Shown piece by piece: positions 25,861 through 34,956 of a stretch of 64,000 nucleotides of DNA. A program made the translations under genes and the position numbers. This DNA is from Acinetobacter guerrae (GTDB lineage Bacteria > Pseudomonadota > Gammaproteobacteria > Pseudomonadales > Moraxellaceae), in the NCBI RefSeq assembly GCF_009372255.1, contig NZ_LXGN01000045.1:140912-204911 (forward strand). Direction: 5' to 3'. How positions within the stretch are numbered: position 1 is the first letter of the stretch; the number at the start of each line of letters is the position of its first letter. The notes beneath the pieces are model-generated. The model had not been told where the DNA came from and made no database searches. It saw nothing but the letters and a program-made list of their open reading frames with translations.

Positions 25861-26451
25861 TCATACTGCAAACCAGACCAGTAAGATTAAAACTGCCAGA
25901 CTAATTGCGGTTAGCAGCAGATGTGTCACTAAACGAGTCTTAATACTTAAAAATAAAATATAGCCTGCAAGAGAAAGCAATAAAATTAAAATCGCACTGA
26001 TATCAATTAACCAATGCCATGAAGTTCCGACATTTTTGCCACGATGCAAATCATTTAACACAGAAACCAATGTCGCTGATTTTTGAGTAATTTCGGCATC
26101 CCCTGTATCTAGCAATACAGAGATATCAGTGGTTCCTGCTGGGCTTTCGAGTCGAATCATCACTTCATCATCCAGTACTTCACTACTACGATAACGTCCA
26201 ACAATACTTTGCTTTTGTCGAATGTAATCCAATAACGCCATACTTGGATTTTCCTGATGTTGGATGCGATCCAATACATCATGAGGAATCGTGAGCTGAT
26301 GAGTCTGTTCTTGTGCAGAAGATTTAAACCAGTCTGGATTATTTAAAAATAGACCTGTTAAAGCAAAAAAAATCAGAACCAGAAAGGCAAAAGCAGAGAG
26401 CCAACCATGCACATAACGTGCATGGCGGTAAAAATCACGGCGTTGATACAC
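25861..26451 (-). CDS. PepSY-domain transmembrane protein
   Basis: The gene begins with GTG, preceded by GGGA. The 196-residue protein has one N-terminal membrane helix, a periplasmic PepSY-like domain and two C-terminal helices (near 143-165 and 172-195). Histidines near the helices (YVHGWLSAF, LNDLHRG, SWHWLIDIS) resemble the heme ligands of PepSY-type ferric reductases. In some bacteria this protein and the flavoprotein encoded downstream are fused as PiuB. Together they suggest an inner-membrane electron path from NADPH to a periplasmic ferric complex. The 10-base gap to the flavoprotein gene indicates tight coupling. Confidence 0.86.
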   Translation of the reverse strand: MYQRRDFYRHARYVHGWLSAFAFLVLIFFALTGLFLNNPDWFKSSAQEQTHQLTIPHDVLDRIQHQENPSMALLDYIRQKQSIVGRYRSSEVLDDEVMIRLESPAGTTDISVLLDTGDAEITQKSATLVSVLNDLHRGKNVGTSWHWLIDISAILILLLSLAGYILFLSIKTRLVTHLLLTAISLAVLILLVWFAV

Positions 26452-26480
26452 GAATAAAATCCCAGTCTATATTTAAAAAA

Positions 26481-28049
26481 TTAGTTCACTTTCTGGAAAT
26501 TCAATTTCAATGCACCAATTTCTTTTTGTGCTGGCAAAGTTTGACTTGAAGCTTTCGCTTTTACATCCAGATCAAAAGTCTGATAAGAATGCTCGCCATG
26601 CTCACGCGAGGTTTCAACATGCACAATATATTGACCTGCTGCTACAGCTTTACCTGTTTCATCTTTACCATCCCATGCCAGTTTATACTGACCAGGTTGA
26701 CGTGATGGTTTGGCGACGGCATCCAGATTTGGCATTTGACGACCATAACGACGCCACCAGACATAATTTGAATTGATCCATTTTTCGTCTTTGCCCCAAA
26801 CTGCCAGTGTCTTCACCAATTTTTTATTACTGTCTGTGATCCAGACCGAAACATATGGAATACGATAGTTTTCTACTGCAATTTTAGGAATAACCAACTC
26901 TAGAATCGCCTGATAACCTGCTGGCCACGACGATGATGCACCCACAGCAACATTTAACATTTCTGCCTGTGGACGGGCTTCAACCATTTTTCCCCAACCA
27001 GTTGTTTGATAGCCATCACCATTACTCATGGTCATTTTAGCTTCATAGCCAATCAAAGACTCAATGAGTGCCATGCCCTGTTCTGGTTGCATGGCGGCAA
27101 GTGCTGTCGCCAAAGCATCCGCATCTGCTGCGCAATGTCCAATCACCACACATTGCTCAACATGTTGCAATGGCAATCCTGTTTTTGGATCAAGCAAATG
27201 GCTTTGCCCTGCCAATTCACGATAACCCTGACCACTAAAGGCAATCGCCTGATTATTTAAGTTGAGAACCTGTTCAGGTAAGGCGTTGTCATATTTGGCT
27301 AGAGCGCTTTGAACTCCTACTTTCCAGCCAGACTTTTGAGGTGCTTCACCCCAAACACGTAAATCGCCACCAATATCAATCATCAGACCTTGTAAAGAAG
27401 GAACAGCCTGTCGTGCTGCCATTAATGCACGATCAATAATATAACCTTTGGCATAAGCATCAGGCGCGATGTTTACAGTTTCATCCAGTTTCACTCGATT
27501 TTTCTGTGCATCCAGATGAATCGGTTGTTTTTGTATTTGTTGAATCACCTGCTGACGTGTATTTTCATCAAGTTGATGTACACCATTATTTTTTTCCCAC
27601 AAACCAATCAACTGACCTAAACGTGCATCAAACGCGCCGCAACTTTTACTGCGCCAGCTTTCACAAGCAGCAATCACTTCAAATAATTCATTTGAAACCT
27701 GCGCATCTTTATGATGATTTAATCCGCTAATTTCACTATCAGCTCGCCAAGTTGAAAGAATCTGATCTAAGCGGGCAATTTCCTGTTGTACCGCTTGAAA
27801 TGCTTTGTTGGCTTCTTGTGGATTTGCGCCAGTCATCACAACATCGAGTGATGTTCCCAAAATATGATCTTGATGAAAACGATGTGTCGTATGATTTAAT
27901 TCAGACGTAGAATCTGATGATAGCGAAGTTGCAGCAAATGCATCGATGGTCGTCAGTGGAGAAATAAGCGAAATCGCAATTACGATGGGTTTTAAACGAA
28001 ATACAGATGAGGATTGTTTAAGAACATTTTTCAAAGCAATGTGAGTCAT
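26481..28049 (-). CDS. FAD:protein FMN transferase (ApbE) fused to a DUF2271 domain
   Basis: The ATG at 28049 is best placed for GGAGAATGGG. The 522-residue exported protein begins with a signal peptide that ends near AFA-AT. Residues of about 45-340 form an ApbE domain (LDVVMTG, STWRADSEISGLN, IAPDAYAKGYIIDRAL, MIDIGGDLRVWG, a DADALATALAAM end), which attaches FMN covalently to Thr or Ser of target proteins. The C-terminal 150 residues (YVSVWITDSNKK, WRRYGRQMP, PGQYKLAWDGKD) match DUF2271, normally encoded by a separate gene. The family is usually 330-350 residues, so this is a domain fusion. It heads an operon with the PepSY protein and flavoprotein genes. Confidence 0.9.
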   Translation of the reverse strand: MTHIALKNVLKQSSSVFRLKPIVIAISLISPLTTIDAFAATSLSSDSTSELNHTTHRFHQDHILGTSLDVVMTGANPQEANKAFQAVQQEIARLDQILSTWRADSEISGLNHHKDAQVSNELFEVIAACESWRSKSCGAFDARLGQLIGLWEKNNGVHQLDENTRQQVIQQIQKQPIHLDAQKNRVKLDETVNIAPDAYAKGYIIDRALMAARQAVPSLQGLMIDIGGDLRVWGEAPQKSGWKVGVQSALAKYDNALPEQVLNLNNQAIAFSGQGYRELAGQSHLLDPKTGLPLQHVEQCVVIGHCAADADALATALAAMQPEQGMALIESLIGYEAKMTMSNGDGYQTTGWGKMVEARPQAEMLNVAVGASSSWPAGYQAILELVIPKIAVENYRIPYVSVWITDSNKKLVKTLAVWGKDEKWINSNYVWWRRYGRQMPNLDAVAKPSRQPGQYKLAWDGKDETGKAVAAGQYIVHVETSREHGEHSYQTFDLDVKAKASSQTLPAQKEIGALKLNFQKVN

Positions 28050-28084
28050 GCCCATTCTCCAGAATTTTCTGCAAAAATAATATT

Positions 28085-28103
28085 GAAAATGATATTTATT
28101 ATC
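28085..28103. promoter_or_regulatory. Fur box between the apbE fusion and DUF4198 genes
   Basis: GAAAATGATATTTATTATC matches the Fur consensus GATAATGATAATCATTATC in 16 of 19 positions. It is 36 bases from the apbE-fusion start and 60 bases from the DUF4198 start, so it can repress both divergent transcripts when iron is plentiful. Confidence 0.8.
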
Positions 28104-28162
28104 AAGTAAATTGTTGGGAAAATGTTTTATTGCGTTACGATATTTTCTTGAGAGATTTTTTT

Positions 28163-29071
28163 ATGCGTACTTCATGGCTTCAAGCGTTAATTTTAACGTC
28201 TGCACTACCTGTTTTAGCTTCGGCTCATACTGCAAGTCCATATATTTTACCTGATGTATTTGATACGTCTTCGGCAAATTCGGTAAGCTTTCAGAGCTCG
28301 ATTACGCTTGAAAAATTTTTTGTACCTAGTTTTAATTTTAAAACAAGTTATGTCATTAGCACGCCATCTGGACAACAAAAAAACCTTGATGCTGCTGCTG
28401 CCCTAAAAAAATTCAATGTTGCAGAATTCGATTTGAGTGAAGATGGCACATATCGTATTCGTACACAAAACGCGATTGGTAACCCAAGCAAATATGCCTT
28501 GGTTGATGGCCGCTGGTTACGTGTACGTGCTAACCGTATGCCAATGCAAAACCCAAACCAAACGAATAAACCCGCTGACGCTGCAAAAACAGAACAACGC
28601 CCTGCCACACCTGCCAATAACCAACCACCTCGATTCGTGAGTGAAGATCAACTACCATAAAATGCACAAGTGGTCGAAGTGACCAATCATTTGATTGCTG
28701 AAAGCTTTGTGACCAAAGGCAAACCCTCTCCAATTCCAGCAATTAGCAACAAAGGTCTTGAAGTAAAGTTAATCACCCATCCAGGTGAACTTTATGCGGG
28801 TGAGGGATTAAAAGCTCAAGTGTTATTTAATGGAAAACCTGTTCCAAACCTTGAAATCGATGTATTTAAAGGTGCTGACAATTATGATTTAAATGCCCAA
28901 CGCGAACAACCTCATGCAAAAACCAACAGCAAAGGTGAAGTTGAAATCAAGTTTGAAAAAACAGGGATTTACCTTATAACCACGACATATCCAGAAGCAA
29001 ATCCAGATGCAACTAAAAAACCAGTTAGCGATATTTATACTTATGGCTTAACAGTGGAAGTTGCTGAATAA
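28163..29071 (+). pseudogene. DUF4198 exported protein, interrupted by an in-frame TAA
   Basis: The ATG at 28163 begins a signal peptide (MRTSWLQALILTSALPVLAS-AHT), and the frame continues to 29071. One TAA at 28658-28660 interrupts it after SEDQLP. The next codon starts NAQVVEVTNHLIAES in the same frame, and the rest (LITHPGELYAGEGLKAQVLF, GEVEIKFEKTGIYLIT) is unmistakably the second half of a DUF4198 protein. Without the stop the product would be about 302 residues, a normal length. One base change (for example from AAA or GAA) explains it. DUF4198 proteins are periplasmic, Ig-like and often lie in metal-uptake loci, as here. It may be a nonsense mutant or a sequence error. Confidence 0.88.
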
Positions 29072-29091
29072 TTATTTATATTTCAACAGCA

Positions 29092-29131
29092 AAATCAGGC
29101 AATTGAGTTATTTGAAATTGCCTGATTTTTT
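29092..29131. terminator. Terminator between DUF4198 and glpK
   Basis: AAATCAGGCAATT and AATTGCCTGATTT form a 13-base stem with an 11-base loop and a T run. It lies between convergent genes and can act in both directions. Confidence 0.85.
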
Positions 29132-29173
29132 CAATCAAGTTTTCATCAGCTTTATTACCAAGTTTTTTTAAAA

Positions 29174-30661
29174 CTAATATAAATCTGATTTTGCACGTTT
29201 TAAAGCACGTGCCCATAAATCAAGATGATGCGCACGTTCATCTTCATTCATTTGAGGTTCAAAAGCTCGATCAAGTTTCCAAGACTGGGCAATTTCATTC
29301 AGATTTGAAAAAACTCCCAATTTTAAGCCTGCCATTGCGGCTGCTCCCCATGCTGTAGATTCCAACATTTTCGGTCGTAATACAGGTACGTTAAGAATAT
29401 CAGCCTGAAATTGCATCAGCATATCATTCTGACTGGCCCCACCATCGACTCTTAATTCTTTTAATGGTTGTGATAGATCAGATTGCATGGCGCAGAGCAC
29501 GTCTGATACCTGAAAAGCAATCGACTCCAACGCTGCCCGCGCGATATGTGCTTTATTGGTTCCACGTGACATGCCACACAGTAGCGCACGTGCCTCACTG
29601 TCCCAATGCGGCGCACCCAAGCCAGTAAATGCTGGTACTAATACAACACCTTCACTGCTTTTGACCTGATTGGCCAATTGTTCAACCTGAACACTGCTCT
29701 GGATAATCCCTAAACCATCACGTAACCATTGCACGATTGCACCCGCCATAAACACACTCCCTTCAAGCGCATATCGAGTTTGATTCTGGCATTGCCATGC
29801 TAATGTAGTGAGTAGTTGGTTTTGGCTGAACTGAAGTTCTTCACCCGTATTGAACAGCATAAAACAGCCTGTTCCATAGGTATTTTTCGCTGTTCCTATT
29901 TCAAAACAGGACTGTCCGAACAACGCGGCTTGCTGATCTCCTAAAACCCCTGCAATTGGTATGGTGCTCCCCAACAAACCTTGCGCTGTATCGGCAATAT
30001 ATGCATCAGATGAAATAATTTTGGGCAATACAGAAATTGGAATATGAAATAATTCGAGTAATTCTTCATCCCAATGTTGGGTTTGAAGGTTCATCAACAT
30101 TGTTCGTGAAGCATTACTGACTTCAATCACATGCTCTGCACCTTGCGTCAAATTCCAGATCAACCAACTATCGATGGTTCCAAAAGCGACATGACCTTGC
30201 TCAGCCAATATCTTCAAACCGTCAATGTGTTCAAGTAACCAAACTAATTTTCCTGCACTAAAATAAGGATCTATTCTCAGTCCTGTTTTATGGTGGACTT
30301 TATCCTGTAAGCCTTTATGAATGAGATTGGTACACCATTCAGTTGCACGACGATCCTGCCAGATAATGGCAGGTGCAAGCGCCTTGCCTGTACGCTTATC
30401 CCACACGACCGTAGTTTCACGCTGATTGGTCAACCCAAGCGCTTTAATATCTTTTGCCAACACATGCGCAGAAGCTAAGGCCTGCTGCACAACGGCAATC
30501 TGACTTGACCAAATTTCGTCGGCATCTTGTTCCACCCAGCCAGAATGCGGAGTTTTTATTTTAGTTTCTCGCTGAGCTGTTGCATGAACACGTCCTTGTT
30601 CATCAAAAATAATCGCGCGGCTAGAAGTCGTTCCCTGATCGAGTGCAAGTAAATAGCTCAT
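29174..30661 (-). CDS. glpK: Glycerol kinase
   Basis: The 495-residue protein has the expected length and FGGY-kinase signatures. These are LLALDQGTTSSRAIIFD at the N-terminus (phosphate 1), the TNQRETTVVWD segment, FGTIDSWLIWNL, GDQQAALFGQ, the KNTYGTGCFML stretch and LRVDGGASQND. It phosphorylates glycerol to sn-glycerol 3-phosphate. No facilitator (glpF) or glpD gene is adjacent, and the gene stands alone upstream of a divergent tmRNA gene. The identification is firm. Confidence 0.96.
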   Translation of the reverse strand: MSYLLALDQGTTSSRAIIFDEQGRVHATAQRETKIKTPHSGWVEQDADEIWSSQIAVVQQALASAHVLAKDIKALGLTNQRETTVVWDKRTGKALAPAIIWQDRRATEWCTNLIHKGLQDKVHHKTGLRIDPYFSAGKLVWLLEHIDGLKILAEQGHVAFGTIDSWLIWNLTQGAEHVIEVSNASRTMLMNLQTQHWDEELLELFHIPISVLPKIISSDAYIADTAQGLLGSTIPIAGVLGDQQAALFGQSCFEIGTAKNTYGTGCFMLFNTGEELQFSQNQLLTTLAWQCQNQTRYALEGSVFMAGAIVQWLRDGLGIIQSSVQVEQLANQVKSSEGVVLVPAFTGLGAPHWDSEARALLCGMSRGTNKAHIARAALESIAFQVSDVLCAMQSDLSQPLKELRVDGGASQNDMLMQFQADILNVPVLRPKMLESTAWGAAAMAGLKLGVFSNLNEIAQSWKLDRAFEPQMNEDERAHHLDLWARALKRAKSDLY

Positions 30662-30771
30662 ATTTTTTATAGGTGTACTTGAAAATTAAAATATTAGCTC
30701 AATTATAAAGTTAAATACATCGGCAGAATCTAGTTGGTTATAAATTGCATAGCAATTTTTGATGTCTGTGT

Positions 30772-30777
30772 TATGAT
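30772..30777 (+). promoter_or_regulatory. Probable -10 element of the tmRNA gene
   Basis: TATGAT lies 13 bases before the mature tmRNA 5' end. A clear -35 is not obvious (TTGCAT is about 21 bases upstream). Confidence 0.35.
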
Positions 30778-30790
30778 GTATGACTCATCT

Positions 30791-31150
30791 GGGGATGTTA
30801 TTGGCTTCGACGCTGGTGATGAAGCTCATAGATGCATGCCGAGAGCGCATTTCCTCTCGTAAATCAAATTTGCATTTTAATAGTCGCAAACGACGAAACT
30901 TACGCTCTAGCTGCCTAAGGGCAGCTTGTCCGCTTCCTAGAATACTTGTGGTTTAGGAACCCGACTGTAGCGCACGCACACAAGTCCGTATAGAGTCAAG
31001 CCTCGGGGCTTTATACCAAACTTAGAGGATCGCAACTTGTACCCTGTTCGTCGGGTCACTTGGTGTTAAAACAATAGACGATATCTAAGCATGTAGTATT
31101 CTCGAGTGTAGTGCTGGCGGACGCGGGTTCAACTCCCGCCATCTCCACCA
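30791..31150 (+). ncRNA. ssrA: Transfer-messenger RNA (tmRNA)
   Basis: The 5' end GGGGATGTTATTGGCTTCGA and the 3' end with GGGTTCAACTCCCGCC, then ATCTCCACCA, form the tRNA-like acceptor and T arm. The CCA is encoded. The tag reading frame at 30886-30918 is GCA AAC GAC GAA ACT TAC GCT CTA GCT GCC TAA, which gives ANDETYALAA, the tag I associate with Acinetobacter. It rescues stalled ribosomes with SmpB and marks nascent chains for proteolysis. A strong terminator follows. Confidence 0.98.
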
Positions 31151-31183
31151 AGATTCGATTCGGAGCAATCCGATAAAATACAA

Positions 31184-31218
31184 AAAAGCCTTTAAGTTCA
31201 ATACTTAAAGGCTTTTTT
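31184..31218 (+). terminator. Terminator of ssrA
   Basis: AAAAAAGCCTTTAAG pairs with CTTAAAGGCTTTTTT across a 7-base loop, 33 bases after the tmRNA CCA end. The T run is on the plus strand. Confidence 0.92.
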
Positions 31219-31918
31219 GTTGGTCTATTTGTCCGACGAAATTCGATATGGTTTTACTACTTTTTTGCTTTTTGTGGGTTAAAAATGGGTTAATTTACCC
31301 AATGAATTTAGTCTTGGATAAATGTAGTTACTCACCAATATTACAGCCCACTCTGATCAAATTCAAAAGTAGAACAAAAATAAAATTTGATGCAGCGAAA
31401 TTATAGAATTGGCAAGATTCTAAGATAAGGCAGAAAGTCGTAGTGCAGCCAATCAGGTTAATGTTTGGTAAGAAGCTTGCTCGTCAGCAAAAGAACAATG
31501 TAGATACAACTGTAATAGCTATTTATGAATATCCCAATATTGGTGATGCAAAAGTAGCTGACCTAGCAGGCATGTCAGTTTATAAGTTCAAAATGGATCA
31601 GCAGCTTGTACTACTGGCTCATTCAGTGAACGATAAAAAATGATTTTATGCTTGCTGAAGTTGGGTCAACTTGAAAAGTTTTGTCCAGATTTAAAAAGAT
31701 AAACCCAAGAATAACAGCAAATAATTTGTATCAAAAATTATTTAATTTTAAATAATAACAATGATATTCAAATACTTAAAAATTATTTTTAATGATCAAC
31801 AAGACTATAAAAATTTAAATGGAGAAAGTGGATAAAGATCTGGAAAAAGTGGATAGAGATAAAATCACGTGCGCTGTTCAATCAACTTAACGTATTGGTT
31901 CAGAGAAAGGATCGAATC
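31219..31918. other. Low-coding region between ssrA and antA with a toxin remnant
   Basis: About 700 AT-rich bases. The only coding trace is a frameshifted RelE-like toxin fragment at 31443-31702. The 3' end of ssrA is a common integration target, and a decayed fragment there fits a lost mobile element, but I find no integrase or duplicated ssrA end. The last 150 bases must hold the antA promoter; no sigma-70 elements stand out. Confidence 0.55.
31443..31702 (+). pseudogene. RelE/ParE-family toxin remnant, frameshifted and N-terminally truncated
   Basis: The first frame gives KKLARQQKNN, then IYEYPNIGDAKVADLAG, then VYKFKMDQQLVLLAHSVNDKK, and stops at 31641-31643. This strongly resembles the middle of RelE/ParE toxins (IGexKkgDLAGvxVYKFK...QLxLLAY). 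Shifting frame by one base in the run of six A at 31635-31640 continues as MILCLLKLGQLEKFCPDLKR, the expected ending (LxLGxHENFYrDLKR in intact toxins), with a TAA at 31700-31702. The N-terminal part is also shorter than in full toxins, and I see no antitoxin gene. It is a broken toxin gene and probably a relic of a mobile element. Confidence 0.7.
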
Positions 31919-33337
31919 ATGAGCTCACGTAATATGATTGAATGGCAGAATTTTGTTCAGGGATGTATCGATTTTCGTCCAGACGATGGCGTTTATCGTA
32001 TCGCAAGAGACATGTTTACACAGCCTGAACTGTTCGATTTAGAAATGGAACATATCTTTGAAAAGGTCTGGATTTACGCCTGCCATGAAAGTGAAATTCC
32101 AAACAATAATGACTTTGTCACGGTACAAATTGGTCGCCAACCCCTCATTATCAGCCGCGATGCCAAAGGCGAATTACACGCTATGGTCAATGCCTGTGAA
32201 CATCGTGGTGCGACCCTAACCCGTGTTTCTAAAGGCAATCAGTCCACATTTACCTGCCCGTTCCATGCATGGTGTTATAAATCGGATGGTCGTTTGGTCA
32301 AGGTCAAAGCACCTGGCGAATACTGTGAAGATTTTGATAAATCCAGTCGTGGCTTAAAACAAGGTCGTATTTCTAGCTACCGTGGTTTTGTCTTTGTTAG
32401 TCTGGATACTCAAGCGACAGATCCTCTTGAAGAGTTTCTGGGAGATGCCAAGATTTTTCTGGATCTGATGGTAGAACAATCCCCAACTGGTGAACTCGAA
32501 GTTTTGCAAGGTAAATCTGCTTACACTTTTGCAGGCAACTGGAAATTGCAAAACGAAAATGGTCTGGATGGCTACCATGTCAGTACTGTTCATTATAACT
32601 ATGTATCTACTGTTCAGCACCGCCAACAGGTCAACATCGAAAAAGGTGAAGATCTGGATACGCTAGATTACAGTAAATTGGGTGCAGGCGATCAGGCCAC
32701 TGATGATGGTTGGTTCAGTTTTAAAAATGGTCATAGCGTTTTATTTAGTGACATGCCAAATCCTACTGTACGTCCAGGCTATGCCACCGTAATGCCTTAC
32801 TTAGTGGAGAAGTTTGGTGAAAAACGGGCGGAATGGGCCATGCATCGTTTACGTAATCTGAACTTGTATCCAAGTCTGTTTTTTATGGATCAGATCAGTT
32901 CGCAGTTACGTATTGTCCGTCCAGTGGCATGGAATAAAACTGAGGTGATTAGCCAGTGTATTGGGGTCAAGGGTGAATCTGCTGAAGCGCGTCGTAATCG
33001 TATTCGCCAGTTTGAAGATTTCTTTAATGTTTCTGGCTTAGGTACCCCTGATGATTTGGTCGAATTTCGTGAGCAACAAAAGGGTTTTCAAGCACGTTTG
33101 GAACGCTGGAGTGATATTTCTCGCGGATCTCATCGTTGGGAATATGGCACGAGCCAGAATGCGCAAGATCTCGGCATTCAGCCTGTGATGACTGGTCGTG
33201 AATTTACTCATGAAGGTTTATATGTCAATCAGCATGGCCAGTGGCAACGTTTGCTTTTAGATGGACTGAATAAAAAAGCACTCAAGATGCAGGATATCAG
33301 TTTTGAATTAGAAACCCATACGGTTGAAGGAGTGTAA
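31919..33337 (+). CDS. antA: Anthranilate 1,2-dioxygenase, large (alpha) subunit
   Basis: The ATG at 31919 follows AGAAAGGA and gives 472 residues. The Rieske centre is CEH (Cys93, His95) and CPFH (Cys113, His116); NGLDGYHVSTVH carries His220 and His225 of the mononuclear iron site. The whole sequence reads almost like AntA of A. baylyi ADP1 as I recall it (for example QNFVQGCIDFRP and the YKSDGRLVKVKAPGEYC stretch), not like BenA. The enzyme converts anthranilate to catechol with release of CO2 and ammonia. antB starts two bases after the stop. Confidence 0.94.
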   Translation: MSSRNMIEWQNFVQGCIDFRPDDGVYRIARDMFTQPELFDLEMEHIFEKVWIYACHESEIPNNNDFVTVQIGRQPLIISRDAKGELHAMVNACEHRGATLTRVSKGNQSTFTCPFHAWCYKSDGRLVKVKAPGEYCEDFDKSSRGLKQGRISSYRGFVFVSLDTQATDPLEEFLGDAKIFLDLMVEQSPTGELEVLQGKSAYTFAGNWKLQNENGLDGYHVSTVHYNYVSTVQHRQQVNIEKGEDLDTLDYSKLGAGDQATDDGWFSFKNGHSVLFSDMPNPTVRPGYATVMPYLVEKFGEKRAEWAMHRLRNLNLYPSLFFMDQISSQLRIVRPVAWNKTEVISQCIGVKGESAEARRNRIRQFEDFFNVSGLGTPDDLVEFREQQKGFQARLERWSDISRGSHRWEYGTSQNAQDLGIQPVMTGREFTHEGLYVNQHGQWQRLLLDGLNKKALKMQDISFELETHTVEGV

Positions 33338-33339
33338 TC

Positions 33340-33831
33340 ATGTCTTTAGAACTCCATTTTTCAGTTTCGCAGTTTTTGATCAATAAAGCAGAACTTTGTG
33401 ATGCTTATGACTGGGATGCTTATCTTGCTCTTTACGATGAAGATAGTGAATACCATATTCCGCAATGGATTGACGATCATCAATATGTACAGGATCCCAA
33501 TCAAGGGCTGTCTTATATTTATTATGCAGATCGTACAGGTTTGGAAGACCGTATATTCCGCATTCGTACAGGTAAAGCCGCTTCTGCTACGCCCTTACCT
33601 CGGACCTTACACACATTAAATAATATCCGCGTAACACAAATGGATGATGGTTTGATTGAAGCGAAAGTTGCATGGCAAACCCTGTATAACCGTCAAGGCT
33701 TAGAAGGTCGTTTTTATGGGCATGCCACCTATATTCTGCGTAAAGTGGACAATAGCTTTCGTATCCGTCGTCAGCATAGTGTGTTGCTGAATGACAAAAT
33801 TGATTCAGTTCTCGACTTTTATCATGTTTAA
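33340..33831 (+). CDS. antB: Anthranilate 1,2-dioxygenase, small (beta) subunit
   Basis: The 163-residue protein belongs to the SnoaL-like beta-subunit family of ring-hydroxylating dioxygenases. Visible features are the early cone-forming helix with LCDAYDWDAYLALYDED, RTLHTLNNIRV in the middle, and the FRIRRQHSVLLNDKID end. It forms the alpha3-beta3 structural core with AntA. It lies two bases after antA and 11 bases before antC in a tight operon. Confidence 0.93.
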   Translation: MSLELHFSVSQFLINKAELCDAYDWDAYLALYDEDSEYHIPQWIDDHQYVQDPNQGLSYIYYADRTGLEDRIFRIRTGKAASATPLPRTLHTLNNIRVTQMDDGLIEAKVAWQTLYNRQGLEGRFYGHATYILRKVDNSFRIRRQHSVLLNDKIDSVLDFYHV

Positions 33832-33842
33832 GGAGAGATAAG

Positions 33843-34874
33843 ATGGGACATTCTGTTGCATTAAATTTTGCAGATGGTAAAACTTTTTTTATTTCAGTGA
33901 ATAACGATGAGTTATTGCTAGATGCTGCAGTTCGGCAAGGTATCCATTTACCCTTGGACTGCCGTGAAGGTGTATGCGGCACGTGTCAGGGAAAATGTGA
34001 ATCAGGTGCTTATGAGCAAGATTATGTTGATGAAGATGCATTGAGCGAACGCGATTTGGCAGAACGTAAAATGCTGGCCTGTCAGACACGTGTTCAGTCG
34101 AATGCGGCTTTCTATTTTGATCACAGTTCGGACATTTGTAATGCAGGTGAAACTCTTAAAATAGAAACCAAAGTGACTCAGGTCGAGTTAGTTTCTGAAA
34201 CGACGGCCATACTTCATTTAGATGCCAGTGCTTATACAGAACAGTTGCAATTTTTACCAGGACAATATGCGAGAATTTGTATTCCAGATACTCAGGACTG
34301 GCGTTCGTATTCGTTTGCAAACCGTCCCAATGCCACAAATCAGTTGCAATTTTTGATTCGTTTATTGCCTGATGGTGTAATGAGTAATTATTTGCGTGAT
34401 CGCTGTCAGGTGGGACAGTCTATTGTGATTGAAGCGCCGTTAGGGAGTTTCTATTTACGTGAAGTAGAACGTCCATTGGTTTTTGTGGCAGGTGGTACGG
34501 GTTTGTCTGCATTTTTAGGTATGCTGGATCATATTGCTGAACAAGTTGATGCTCCGCCTGTACATCTTTATTATGGTGTAAATAACGAAGCTGATTTATG
34601 TGAACAAGCGCGTTTGAAAGCATATGCAGAGCGTATTACAAATTTTAATTATCATCCGATTGTGAGTAAAGCCAGTATCGAATGGCAAGGTAAGTCTGGC
34701 TATATCCCTGAGCATTTGGATAAAAACCAACTGGCTGAACAGGCTTTTGATATGTATTTATGCGGTCCACCGCCCATGATTGAAGCAGTCAAAACATGGC
34801 TTGACCAACAGGCTCTACAAAACTATCGGATCTATAGTGAAAAATTCTTGCAAAGTAATACTGTGCAAGTTTAA
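33843..34874 (+). CDS. antC: Anthranilate 1,2-dioxygenase, reductase subunit
   Basis: The 343-residue protein has an N-terminal plant-type [2Fe-2S] domain (CREGVCGTCQGKC, later MLACQTR) and a ferredoxin-NAD reductase part. The latter shows WRSYSFANRP for FAD, VFVAGGTGLSAFLGM for NAD and LCGPPPM near the end. This order (iron-sulfur first) is that of BenC/AntC and the reverse of VanB. It supplies electrons from NADH to AntAB. A GGAGAG ribosome site precedes its ATG. Confidence 0.94.
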   Translation: MGHSVALNFADGKTFFISVNNDELLLDAAVRQGIHLPLDCREGVCGTCQGKCESGAYEQDYVDEDALSERDLAERKMLACQTRVQSNAAFYFDHSSDICNAGETLKIETKVTQVELVSETTAILHLDASAYTEQLQFLPGQYARICIPDTQDWRSYSFANRPNATNQLQFLIRLLPDGVMSNYLRDRCQVGQSIVIEAPLGSFYLREVERPLVFVAGGTGLSAFLGMLDHIAEQVDAPPVHLYYGVNNEADLCEQARLKAYAERITNFNYHPIVSKASIEWQGKSGYIPEHLDKNQLAEQAFDMYLCGPPPMIEAVKTWLDQQALQNYRIYSEKFLQSNTVQV

Positions 34875-34915
34875 TAATTGAAACAAAATATGAGCGGATA
34901 GCTTATTCAGAAACT

Positions 34916-34949
34916 AAAGGTAAAATCTTGATTTTACCTTTTCTTTTTT
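34916..34949. terminator. Terminator between antC and the AraC-type gene
   Basis: AAAGGTAAAAT and ATTTTACCTTT form an 11-base stem with a short loop, then TCTTTTTT. It separates the convergent ant operon and regulator gene. Confidence 0.88.
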
Positions 34950-34956
34950 AGTGTTA

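Noticed and set aside
31219..31442. Possible integrase remnant or attachment-site duplication after ssrA
   Set aside because: I could find no integrase motif and no second copy of the tmRNA 3' end within the window.
33587..33982. Open frame of 131 codons antisense to antB and antC
   Set aside because: It spans the junction of two firm genes on the other strand and shows no family likeness.
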